Of a stretch of DNA of 9,298 bases, positions 1 through 6,640 are shown in pieces. The stretch is from Desulfovibrionaceae bacterium UBA930 (GTDB lineage Bacteria; Desulfobacterota; Desulfovibrionia; Desulfovibrionales; Desulfovibrionaceae). Position numbers and translations under genes: made by a program. The notes below the pieces were generated by a model. The model did not search any database, had not been told where the DNA came from, and saw nothing but the letters and a program-made list of their open reading frames with translations. How positions within the stretch are numbered: the first letter of the stretch is position 1; each line of letters begins with the position of its first letter. The stretch spans positions 1-9,298 of the forward strand of contig DBDO01000219.1 of assembly GCA_002293605.1 (NCBI GenBank). The letters run 5' to 3'.

Positions 1-69
1 CAAGTCCAGCGCCCGCCCGTCCACTTTTACAGGGCATTTCAGCTGTGAAATGCTGTAGGATAGCACGCT
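1..69. other. Window edge upstream of the deacetylase gene
   Basis: No gene can be identified here. Two forward frames end in this stretch, with TGA at 46-48 and TAG at 56-58. Either could be the last codons of a gene that begins before the window, but too few residues are visible to name one. The TAG at 56-58 overlaps the AGGA ribosome site of the next gene, a common arrangement inside operons, so the deacetylase may belong to an operon that starts to the left. Confidence 0.3.
34..53. repeat. Perfect 8-bp inverted repeat just before the deacetylase ribosome site
   Basis: GCATTTCA (34-41) and TGAAATGC (46-53) are exact reverse complements around a GCTG loop. The repeat ends three bases before AGGA (57-60). 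There is no T-run after it, so it does not look like an intrinsic terminator. It could be a small operator, a hairpin affecting translation of the next gene, or the tail of an upstream gene. The pairing is seen directly; the role is unknown. Confidence 0.4.
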
Positions 70-1215
70 ATGCAAAAGCAGTCGAAAAGTCTCCCCGTGC
101 TTATGCACCATATCATCAGCAATGATACAACGCATATCTCCGTTACACCTTCTGCTTTTGAGGCCCAGTGCAAAGAGCTTGCGGAAAACGGCTGGTTCGG
201 CGTCGGTCTGCATGAGGCCGAGGAGTTTCTTATCAACGGCGCGCCGCTTCCTGAAAAGTCTTTTTTACTGACCTTTGATGATGGATATCTTGATAACTAT
301 GTCTATGCCTGGCCCATTATGAAGAAATACGGCCATAAGGGCGTCATTTTCGCGGTTGCGGAGCGGCTGAATCATGCGCAGAAGCAATGTGCAACGCAAA
401 CTGCAAAAGACAGGAGCCTGGCACGGCGCACTTTTGAAGATGTCTGGAATGGAAAGTGCTCCCCTGAGGAACTCCCTGACGTAGATAAACGTATTTATAG
501 GGATGCCTTGGGCTTTTCCCGCAGAAATGACATGTTTTTCAACTGGGATGAAGCCAGGCTGATGGAAAAAAGCGGCGAAATAGCCATTGCCGGGCATTCC
601 ATGCGCCACGGCTGGGTATTTACCGGCCCTTCCTCTTCGGGCTTTGCGCGGCCGGGCGATGCATTGCGAACCTTTGTACAGACGGAGCCGGAATCTCTTT
701 GGGGCCTGCCGAATTTTGAACGCGGCCCGGAACTGTCAAGCAGGGCTTTCATCCCCTCTCCCGCCCTGTTTGAGGCCATAAAAGAACTCGTTCCCCAGGA
801 AGATGCGGCAGCGGCGGTGGCGTTTTTTAACTCCACGGACAGGGTGGCGGCGCTGGAGCGGCTTGTGGCTGGCTTCAAGGACAAACTCGGTGTTTTTGAA
901 AGCCGGGAAGAGACCGCGCGGCGTATGCGCGGCATCATGGAAGACAACCAGGCGGTGCTGCGGAAAGAGTTGGGGCATGGTGCCAGGAGCTTCTGCTGGC
1001 CTTGGGGCAATTTTTGTGAAGATGCTAGAAAACAGGGGCAGGCTGCGGGCTTTGAGGTTTTTTACACCACCAGCCTTGGCATCAACAGGCCAGGAAGGCC
1101 GTTAGCCGTCCACCGCTTCAAGGTGAAAAACAGGATTGACACATGGCTCCTTAACCGGGTCCGCATTTACAGTCGGCCTCTCCTGGGCTCCTTCTACCTG
1201 AAAATGCGCCTGTAA
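70..1215 (+). CDS. Polysaccharide deacetylase family protein (NodB-like)
   Basis: The 381-residue product has the metal-dependent carbohydrate esterase (NodB) signatures. LLTFDDGYLDNY at about 66-77 carries the catalytic and metal-binding Asp pair D70-D71. GHSMRH at 175-180 carries the two metal-binding His, H176 and H180. SFCWPWG at 307-313 matches the (A/Y)-Y-P-(Y/F)-G motif of the family, followed by a TTSLGINRPGRPL..HRF stretch typical of the C-terminal strand. Such enzymes remove N- or O-acetyl groups from surface glycans. No signal peptide or membrane segment is visible, so a cytoplasmic substrate such as a lipid-linked precursor is possible. Residues about 185-300, between the last two motifs, form a long acidic and helical insertion. 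The ATG is preceded by AGGA (57-60) at 9 bases. A convergent glycosyltransferase lies next to it, which fits LPS or capsule synthesis. The family is confident; the substrate is not known. Confidence 0.85.
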   Translation: MQKQSKSLPVLMHHIISNDTTHISVTPSAFEAQCKELAENGWFGVGLHEAEEFLINGAPLPEKSFLLTFDDGYLDNYVYAWPIMKKYGHKGVIFAVAERLNHAQKQCATQTAKDRSLARRTFEDVWNGKCSPEELPDVDKRIYRDALGFSRRNDMFFNWDEARLMEKSGEIAIAGHSMRHGWVFTGPSSSGFARPGDALRTFVQTEPESLWGLPNFERGPELSSRAFIPSPALFEAIKELVPQEDAAAAVAFFNSTDRVAALERLVAGFKDKLGVFESREETARRMRGIMEDNQAVLRKELGHGARSFCWPWGNFCEDARKQGQAAGFEVFYTTSLGINRPGRPLAVHRFKVKNRIDTWLLNRVRIYSRPLLGSFYLKMRL

Positions 1216-1224
1216 AATGCTCTG

Positions 1225-1249
1225 GTCCTCTGTAGCCCGTATAGAGGAC
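1225..1249. terminator. Inverted repeat between convergent genes, possible bidirectional terminator
   Basis: GTCCTCTGTA (1225-1234) pairs with TATAGAGGAC (1240-1249), giving a 10-bp stem with one G-T wobble and a 5-base loop. It fills the 33-base gap between the two convergent stop codons and reaches into the TAG (1249-1251) of the minus-strand gene. No clear T-run follows on the + strand, and only short T-runs follow on the - strand. Termination is therefore inferred mainly from position and symmetry. Confidence 0.4.
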
Positions 1250-2328
1250 TAGCTGCCGCTTTTCATGACCTGGTCATACACAGCATTGGTCTCGCGGATC
1301 ATGGCCTCAATGGCAAAATAGGCTTCCGCCTTTTCTCTGGCCTCTTTTTTCATAAGGTCCATTTGTTCGGGTGAGAGGGCCAGAATTTTTCGCAAGGCCG
1401 CGCGAATGGATTCAGAATCCTTCATTTTCGTCACCCAGCCGCAGCCGGGATCAACGAATTCAGCCAGTGTAAAAAAGTCGCTGGTAATCATTGGCAGGCT
1501 CATAGCCATCATTTCCCGTAAGGAAAAACTGCACGCCTCTTTGTATGACAGCAAAAAGCCGATGTCGGCCTTTTCCAGTTCGGGGCGGACATCGGCCATG
1601 AAGCCGGGAAAGCGAAAATCGCAAATCCGGCCCGCTTCGGCCAGTTCCTTTTCCATCTCCTCCTCATGCCGGGCCAGCATGACGACCGTAAGACGCTTTT
1701 TTTCCTCTTCCTCCAGCCCTGCGATGGCCTCCATGAGATGCTGCCATCCCTTATGCCTGCTGGCACCCGCATGGCTTATCAGGGTAAGATGGCGGCCTGT
1801 TGCAACCGGCTGCGTCCTTTTCCAATGCTCCAGATCTATGCCATTGGCAATAACATGATACCGGGGATGCGTCTTATCCAGTCCAAGGGGCTCCAACAAG
1901 TTGGCCACAAAAATGGCGGCATCATTGAACCACTTCAGCCGCAGACGCGACAGCCAGCCCTTAATCTTGATGACATTGTGTTTTGTGAAAACCACCTTGA
2001 ATTTTTTCCGGGTAATCCAGGAAGCGTACAGCGCCATCCGGTTATCATTGGAGCCGTTCGTATGGACAATATCTATCTGATACTTCTCAATGGCCCTCTT
2101 CAAAGCCAGGGTATTCTCCACAAGGCTCCTCAACTGTTTCAACTTCCCGGGAAATTCAATGGGGATTATTTTATCATAGCCCTGATCTCGCAAGGTCGTA
2201 TACAGCAAGCTTGTGGGCGCACAGGCCACGAATATGCTATGCTCCGGGTTGTTTCTCAGAAGGGACAGAATATATACAGTATGTCCCCCTCCGTCATTGC
2301 GATGGATATTGGTGTACAGGATATTCAT
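1249..2328 (-). CDS. Glycosyltransferase family 4 (GT-B fold) protein
   Basis: The 359-residue product transfers a sugar from a nucleotide donor, probably onto LPS core, O-antigen or another surface glycan. The N-terminal half has the GT-B glycine-rich loop NDGGGHTVYI (11-20) and HTNGSND (89-95). The interdomain region has VIANGIDLEHW (159-169), as in GT4 enzymes. The C-terminal donor domain has SHAGASRHKGW (185-195), PGFMADV (241-247) and the EX7E motif E264-E272 within EACSFSLRE. Length is normal for the family, and no membrane segment is seen. The ATG at 2328 begins a typical MNILYTN first strand; its ribosome site is weak (an AGG about 12 bases upstream). Base composition is AT-richer than the ccm genes: I count about 42% GC over 2041-2100 against about 70% over 4741-4800. 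This is typical of horizontally variable surface-glycan genes. Donor and acceptor cannot be told from sequence. Confidence 0.88.
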   Translation of the reverse strand: MNILYTNIHRNDGGGHTVYILSLLRNNPEHSIFVACAPTSLLYTTLRDQGYDKIIPIEFPGKLKQLRSLVENTLALKRAIEKYQIDIVHTNGSNDNRMALYASWITRKKFKVVFTKHNVIKIKGWLSRLRLKWFNDAAIFVANLLEPLGLDKTHPRYHVIANGIDLEHWKRTQPVATGRHLTLISHAGASRHKGWQHLMEAIAGLEEEEKKRLTVVMLARHEEEMEKELAEAGRICDFRFPGFMADVRPELEKADIGFLLSYKEACSFSLREMMAMSLPMITSDFFTLAEFVDPGCGWVTKMKDSESIRAALRKILALSPEQMDLMKKEAREKAEAYFAIEAMIRETNAVYDQVMKSGS

Positions 2329-2563
2329 TTTTTCGCTTAACCTGATCCGGATTACAGTTACATTCAGAACATGTGACAGGGCATGAAACCGGACCTATAC
2401 CCGAATTCTTTTTATGCTGCCACTATAAAATCAGGCCTGCGCCTTTGCGGAAAGCTCCCTGTTGGCAGGCAGGAGCCCAGGGCCTGTTTCCGGCCAAAAG
2501 ACCTTCCCCCAAGCCTTAGCCACAGGGGAGTCTGGGAAGGCCCTCTTAAGCAGTATTCTTCCC

Positions 2564-2938
2564 TCACTCGCCGTGTTCGTCCCGCTCTTTCCTTGTATGT
2601 GGCAACACGGCTTGGAACGCCAAAAACTCAGAGTCAGCCTGCTTTTTCTCTGCGCTTTCGCTCGAAGACAGATGCTGCTTTTCTTCAGTCTGTTGCTCCT
2701 CAGCCGATAGAGGCAGATCATCCTTGGGTGCCAGGAAGTTCTTTTGGAAGAACAGGGCTGCAATACCGGATGTGCCGGGCTGCGAGGCCGGGGCGGCATC
2801 GCCCTCTCCCGCACTATACGCGGCTGTTCCCGGCGCATTGCCTTCCCACCTGTCCATAGCGGAGCAAAGCGAATTAAAGGCCAATCTTGGCGAGGCAATG
2901 CCCTGCCCTGCGCAAAGAGCGTCTTGCCTTCGGCGCAA
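2564..2938 (-). CDS. Candidate small uncharacterised protein, possibly frameshifted
   Basis: I do not recognise this frame. It encodes up to 124 residues from a TTG at 2938, or 97 residues from an ATG at 2857-2855 (MDRWEGNAPG). From that ATG, 41 of 97 codons begin with G and Glu, Gln, Ala, Ser and Lys dominate. This is what a real cytoplasmic or linker protein looks like and not what its neighbouring shadow frames look like. It ends KERDEHGE with TGA at 2566-2564. The next minus-strand frame then reads plausibly (ILLKRAFPDSPVAKAWGKVF, then ..RELSAKAQA) to a TGA at 2428, suggesting one gene broken by a frameshift or a decaying remnant. Upstream of the TTG the frame stays open (RRYFVFLLYNIFL) towards the ccmE start. 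Neither start has a convincing Shine-Dalgarno sequence. Chance openness in GC-rich DNA remains possible. Confidence 0.35.
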   Translation of the reverse strand: MRRRQDALCAGQGIASPRLAFNSLCSAMDRWEGNAPGTAAYSAGEGDAAPASQPGTSGIAALFFQKNFLAPKDDLPLSAEEQQTEEKQHLSSSESAEKKQADSEFLAFQAVLPHTRKERDEHGE

Positions 2939-2949
2939 GAAGATATTAT
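2922..2949 (+). promoter_or_regulatory. UUCG-capped hairpin and -10-like hexamer upstream of ccmE
   Basis: TCTTGC (2922-2927) and GCAAGA (2935-2940) are exact reverse complements, closing on C-TTCG-G (2928-2933) with one bulged C. Four bases later lies TATTAT (2944-2949), which matches the -10 consensus at five of six positions and sits 54 bases before the ccmE ATG. No good -35 is found at 16-18 bases; TTGCCT at 2924-2929 is too close. A promoter that depends on an activator binding the inverted repeat would fit, but this is inference. Confidence 0.25.
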
Positions 2950-3003
2950 ACAGCAGGAATACGAAATAGCGCCTGAACAGGGCGCAAGGACAAGGACGGC
3001 AGT

Positions 3004-3417
3004 ATGGCGAAGAAAAACGGCAAAGGCATGTACGCGGCCACCCTGGGGCTTTTTCTCCTGGGGGTGGGCTATCTCATGTTTGTCGGACTGTCCGAGAACA
3101 CCATGCCCTTTATCAATGTATCCGAGGCCCTGGCCATGCCAGCGACCGACCTGAAACTCGCCCGCCTTTTCGGCACGGTCAGAGAAGACGGCCTTTCCCG
3201 CATGGCGGACAAACCCGGCGTCACCTTTCTGCTGGAAGACAAGGACGATGCCTCAAAAAGCCTGTGGGTTGTTTACGAAGGCGCGGTGCCTGACGCCTTC
3301 AAACCGGGAGCCGAGGTTATTGTTGAAGGCGCGCTTGAAGAGGCCGCCAAAGCCTTTAGGGCTGAAAGTCTGATGACCAAGTGTCCTTCAAAGTATCAAA
3401 AAGAAAACAGAGGTTGA
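3004..3417 (+). CDS. ccmE: Cytochrome c maturation heme chaperone CcmE, CXXXY variant
   Basis: CcmE takes heme from CcmC on the periplasmic side of the inner membrane and passes it to CcmF for attachment to cytochrome c. The 137-residue product has a basic N-terminus, one membrane anchor at about 10-28 (YAATLGLFLLGVGYLMFVGL), and then a beta-rich OB-fold domain at about 38-122. This includes the conserved region LFGTVREDG and a VTFLLED..LWVVYEG..PDAFKPGAEVIVEG run. In E. coli the covalent heme ligand is the His of HXXXY. Here the corresponding motif is C127-P-S-K-Y131, so Cys replaces His. Only six residues follow Y131, so the flexible tail seen in longer CcmE proteins is nearly absent. The start is supported by AAGGA (2992-2996) at 7 bases. 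It is the first gene of the ccm run. Confidence 0.93.
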   Translation: MAKKNGKGMYAATLGLFLLGVGYLMFVGLSENTMPFINVSEALAMPATDLKLARLFGTVREDGLSRMADKPGVTFLLEDKDDASKSLWVVYEGAVPDAFKPGAEVIVEGALEEAAKAFRAESLMTKCPSKYQKENRG

Positions 3418-3464
3418 GCGCACAGGCGCTCTGCCCGCCGCGACTGCGTGGCCCCGGAACACAT

Positions 3465-3599
3465 GGCCTTTCCCTGGCAGGGGCAAGGGCCTTTCTCTCA
3501 ATACTCGCATTCGGGATTTCGCCTTGAAGCAATCCCGCGAGCCTTGCGCAGCAGCGCCGCGCAAGGCCGGAGCATTTCCCCGTGAGGACGAAGTGCTCC
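3465..3599 (+). repeat. Four successive inverted repeats in the ccmE-ccmF spacer
   Basis: The 213-base spacer (3418-3630) has no gene but holds four hairpins in a row. (1) 3465-3491: GGCCTTT against AAGGGCC with one T-G pair, extended inward across a mismatch. (2) 3512-3537: CGGGATT / AATCCCG. (3) 3541-3567: GCCTTGCGC / GCGCAAGGC, a perfect 9-bp stem with a 9-base loop. (4) 3569-3599: GGAGCATTTC / GAAGTGCTCC, a 10-bp stem with one T-G wobble. Hairpins 3 and 4 are one base apart, and the last ends 21 bases before the ccmF ribosome site. No T-run follows. Possible roles are mRNA processing or stability that sets the CcmE:CcmF ratio, an attenuator, or a REP-like repeat. The pairing is seen; the role is inferred. 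Confidence 0.55.
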
Positions 3600-3630
3600 T
3601 TCTATTGCCGCCCGCCCGGCAGGAGACCAC

Positions 3631-5919
3631 ATGCCTCTTTATCCCACCGCCTCGGCCCTGCTCCATATCAATTTTTTCATCAGCTTTCTGGCGGCCCTTT
3701 GCATTCTGGCCCGGCTTTTTTTTGACGCCAGACAGGGGGCTGTTCCCGCTTCCGGCAAGGCGGGCGCGCCTTTTCCGGCCTCTTTTTTTTCCGCCGCAGC
3801 AGACTGGAGCGAGCTTGCCATAAGCGGCACGGCCCTTTTGACCACCCTGGCTTCGGCTATTTTGCTCTACGCCTTTGTCAGTCATGACTTTATCGTTGAA
3901 TATGTGGCCCAGTACTCTGATACGACCCTGCCGCTCTTTTACCGCCTCACCGCCTTCTGGGCCGGGCAGGACGGCTCACTCCTCTTCTGGGCTTGGTCCG
4001 TGGCCGTTGGCGGGGCCGTCTTTGTGCTGCTGCCCTCCTTCAAGGCCGTGAGCGAGCGTACCCGGCTCTGGTTTTGCCTGATCTTTCTCTGCATCATGGG
4101 CTTTTTCCTGCTCCTGCTCAGTCTGTGGAGCAACCCCTTCAAATTGCTTGATTTCGCGCCGCAGAACGGGCGGGGCCTTAACCCCCTGCTCCAGAACCCC
4201 GGCATGATCTTTCACCCCCCCCTGCTCTTTCTCGGCTACGGCGGCTTTGTCGTGCCGGGCTGCCTTGCCCTGGCCCAGACCTTAAGCGGCAAGCTTTTCG
4301 CCACTGCGGGCGAACAGGCCGAAAGTCCCTGGGATCAGGCCTCGCGCCCCTTTATTCTCATTGCCTGGGCGCTTTTGACCGCAGGCATTGTGCTCGGCGC
4401 ATGGTGGGCCTATATGGAACTCGGCTGGGGCGGCTACTGGGCCTGGGATCCAGTGGAAAATGCCTCGCTCATTCCCTGGCTTGTAGCCTCCGCCTATCTG
4501 CATACCGCCGTTATCGGCAGTAGACGGGGAAAATTGCAGCGCACCAATGTCTTTCTCATATCCCTGACTACAATCTCGGCCTTTTTCGCCACCTACCTGG
4601 TGCGCAGCGGCGTTGTGCAGTCCTTGCACGCCTTTGGCAGCGGCACGGTGGGAGCGCCCCTGATTATCTTTATACTGGCCTTTCTCTATCTTTCCCTGGC
4701 CGCCGTGTTCTGCGCGCCCGCCCCAGGGCAAAAAAAGCCGCCGAGCGCCCTTGCCGCGCTTTTGTGCACCCCGCTCCTTGCCGCCTTTGCCCTGCTGCTC
4801 GCCAGCGCCTTTCTCGGCTTCAACGCCCCTTCTTTCGCCATAGCCGCCTTTGTGCTGCCTCTGCTGCTTCTGCCCCTGCTCTACCGCAGCCCTAACGCGC
4901 AAGGCCAGCCCCTGGAAGAAATCAACACCAAGGAAGGCCTGTTGCTGCTGGTGGCCTGGCTGCTTCTGGCCCTTGCCTTTATCATCCTTGTCGCCACCAT
5001 GTGGCCAGTGATTATCGACACCCTCAAGGCCCATGCGGACGCCCTGCCCGCCTTTATCAGCGCGCGCCTTCCCAAAAATCCTTCCGGCCTTGACGCGGCC
5101 TTTTATAATCAAACCTGCCTGCCGCTGTTCGCCCTGTTCGCGCTGCTGCTGCTCTTCTGCCCCTTTCGCAAATGGCGGATCGCAGAGGGCGCTTCCGGGT
5201 TCACCCAGCCCAAAGCCGCCTTTGCCGCGCTCGGCGCGGCCCTGCTCCTGGCTGCCGGACTGTGGGCCCTGGGCGTTAAAAATCCTGTGGCCCTTCTGGC
5301 GGCAGCCTGCTCTCTGGCGGCCATGCTGGGCATAGCCCTGCTTTTCGGGAGCAACAGGCAGCTTTTTTCGCTCAAAAGCGCCCTGGCTGCGCACGGCGTG
5401 CATATCGGTCTGCTCATGACCGTTCTCGGCGTGGCTTTTTCCGGCCCCTATCAGGAACAGCACACCCTGCAACTTGCCAGAGGGCAGAGCGCCCAGGCCG
5501 GCGACTATCAGGTTACGCTCAACCAGCTCTATGAAGGGGAAGGCCCTGCCGGCCCCGATGGCAATTCCAACTACTACTTTCTGGAGGCGGAGTTGCTCAT
5601 CACCGATGCCAAGGGCGGACATGTGGGCACCTTGTCCCCGCAGCGGCGGGTGTACGCCAACTTCGAAAAACAGACCTATGCCGAAGTGGCCACCCGCTTC
5701 AGCCTGGGCAAGGAGATCTACGCCACCCTGCTCAGTCTTGACAGCGATGGCAAGGCCGCTTTAACGGTCAATGTCAACCCCCTGGTTAACTGGCTCTGGA
5801 TAGGCGGCACGCTGATGAGCCTTTTCCCCTTTCTCGGTCTGCGGCGCGTGCGCCGGGTGCGCTCGGACGCCCCCGAGGAGAGTCTTGCGGATAGCTCAAG
5901 CCCGGCAACAGAGCGCTAA
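3631..5919 (+). CDS. ccmF: Heme lyase CcmF
   Basis: CcmF is the inner-membrane heme lyase that joins heme delivered by CcmE to apocytochrome c cysteines. The 762-residue product is almost wholly hydrophobic with many membrane segments. It carries the WWD heme-handling motif GAWWAYMELGWGGYWAWDP (256-274). The four family His all appear kept: H195 in IFHPPLLFLGY, H291 in AYLHTAV, H333 in LVRSGVVQSLHAF, and H591 in HIGLLMTVLGVAF. A large periplasmic domain follows at about 604-715, then a last membrane helix (719-737). DFIVEYVAQYSDTTLPLFYR (86-105) also matches the family closely. It is longer than E. coli CcmF (about 647), with extra sequence near 31-60 and between the WWD region and H591. AGGAG (3621-3625) lies 5 bases before the ATG. 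The stop is 4 bases before the ccmA ATG. With no CcmH nearby, it may act without that partner. Confidence 0.96.
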   Translation: MPLYPTASALLHINFFISFLAALCILARLFFDARQGAVPASGKAGAPFPASFFSAAADWSELAISGTALLTTLASAILLYAFVSHDFIVEYVAQYSDTTLPLFYRLTAFWAGQDGSLLFWAWSVAVGGAVFVLLPSFKAVSERTRLWFCLIFLCIMGFFLLLLSLWSNPFKLLDFAPQNGRGLNPLLQNPGMIFHPPLLFLGYGGFVVPGCLALAQTLSGKLFATAGEQAESPWDQASRPFILIAWALLTAGIVLGAWWAYMELGWGGYWAWDPVENASLIPWLVASAYLHTAVIGSRRGKLQRTNVFLISLTTISAFFATYLVRSGVVQSLHAFGSGTVGAPLIIFILAFLYLSLAAVFCAPAPGQKKPPSALAALLCTPLLAAFALLLASAFLGFNAPSFAIAAFVLPLLLLPLLYRSPNAQGQPLEEINTKEGLLLLVAWLLLALAFIILVATMWPVIIDTLKAHADALPAFISARLPKNPSGLDAAFYNQTCLPLFALFALLLLFCPFRKWRIAEGASGFTQPKAAFAALGAALLLAAGLWALGVKNPVALLAAACSLAAMLGIALLFGSNRQLFSLKSALAAHGVHIGLLMTVLGVAFSGPYQEQHTLQLARGQSAQAGDYQVTLNQLYEGEGPAGPDGNSNYYFLEAELLITDAKGGHVGTLSPQRRVYANFEKQTYAEVATRFSLGKEIYATLLSLDSDGKAALTVNVNPLVNWLWIGGTLMSLFPFLGLRRVRRVRSDAPEESLADSSSPATER

Positions 5920-5923
5920 GGCC

Positions 5924-6640
5924 ATGCTGCTGCGCGCCCGCGACCTGGCCCATTTTTACGGCCCCCGGCTGATTTTCAAAGATATCTGCCTTGATCTGCC
6001 CCCTGGCGCGCTTACCGTGCTGGCCGGGGCCAATGGGGCGGGAAAGTCCACCCTGCTCAAAATCCTGGCCGGGCTGATCCGCCCTTCAACAGGCTCTGTG
6101 GAAACAGGAGAAAACAGCCGGGGACAAAAGCCCCGTATCGGCTATCTCGGGCACCAGACCTTCATTTACCCCGAGTTGACAGCCCTGGAAAACCTGCGCT
6201 TCTGGACCTCCCTGCACGGGCATGCCGTGACCGGGTCCGATTATGCGGCCATTCTGGAGCGGGTCGAGCTTGCGCCCTTTGCCGAGGAAAAGGCCCGGGG
6301 ATTTTCACGCGGCATGGCCCAGCGCCTGAACCTGGCGCGCGTCTTTCTGCTTGAGGCCGACATTCTGCTTCTGGACGAGCCCGGCACCGGCCTGGACCTT
6401 CGTTCCAGCGCCGTTTTGCTGCGCGAAATCCTTGCTGCCAGAGACAAGGGCGCGGGCATCATCTGGATTACCCACAATCTGGAAGAAGATCTGCGCCATG
6501 CCGACAGCGTGGCCTTTCTGGAAGGCAAAAGGCTCGCCTTTTACGGCCCGGCAAAGGCCTTCAGGCTCTCAGAACGCGCCTCGGTCCCACGCCCCGAGCC
6601 CTTTGAAACGCGTGAAGCGCGCGGAGGCGAGCCATGTTGA
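5924..6640 (+). CDS. ccmA: Heme exporter ABC ATPase CcmA
   Basis: CcmA is the cytoplasmic ATPase of the CcmAB complex. It uses ATP to release heme-loaded CcmE from CcmC/CcmD. The 238-residue product has every ABC landmark: Walker A GANGAGKST (35-43), a Q-loop at Q78 (GYLGHQTF), a signature FSRGMAQR (127-134, the SxGM form usual in CcmA), Walker B ILLLDEP (147-153), and switch His H184 (WITHN). I chose the ATG at 5924 because MLLRARDLAHFYG matches the usual CcmA N-terminus, and it sits 4 bases after the ccmF stop, so translation is probably coupled. An in-frame TTG at 5885, inside ccmF, has a stronger Shine-Dalgarno (GAGGAG, 5875-5880) and would add 13 residues. The 3' end overlaps ccmB by 7 bases. 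Confidence 0.95.
   Translation: MLLRARDLAHFYGPRLIFKDICLDLPPGALTVLAGANGAGKSTLLKILAGLIRPSTGSVETGENSRGQKPRIGYLGHQTFIYPELTALENLRFWTSLHGHAVTGSDYAAILERVELAPFAEEKARGFSRGMAQRLNLARVFLLEADILLLDEPGTGLDLRSSAVLLREILAARDKGAGIIWITHNLEEDLRHADSVAFLEGKRLAFYGPAKAFRLSERASVPRPEPFETREARGGEPC

Larger units (their letters stand above)
2329..3003. other. Divergent spacer between the glycosyltransferase and ccmE
   Basis: About 675 bases separate the two divergent genes. Both strands carry open frames, but none encodes a family I recognise. The forward frame at 2383-2859 is rich in Arg, Pro, Leu and Ser with clustered basic residues, the usual look of an antisense shadow. The minus-strand frame at 2564-2938 looks more protein-like and is listed separately. 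No tRNA, rRNA, transposase or intrinsic terminator is visible. Promoters for both flanking genes should lie in this spacer. Confidence 0.6.

Noticed and set aside
1666..2340. A 224-codon forward frame antisense to the glycosyltransferase
   Set aside because: The minus strand has clear GT4 motifs including EX7E. The forward frame has no recognisable domain and ends in the promoter region of the real gene.
2383..2859. A 158-codon forward frame in the divergent spacer
   Set aside because: Composition is Arg, Pro, Ser and Leu rich with no domain, the start has no ribosome site, and it lies opposite the more protein-like minus-strand frame.
3593..3823. Possible leader peptide starting at GTG 3593 after the GAGGA in the last ccmE-ccmF hairpin loop
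   Set aside because: The spacing is only 4 bases, the frame runs far into ccmF out of phase, and the predicted peptide has no codon pattern typical of an attenuator.
4282..5622. A 446-codon open frame on the minus strand, antisense to ccmF
   Set aside because: Its composition (Gly, Gln, Lys, Arg and Glu with monotone repeats) is the mirror of hydrophobic GC-rich ccmF codons, and ccmF itself has every family motif. Long antisense openness is expected here.
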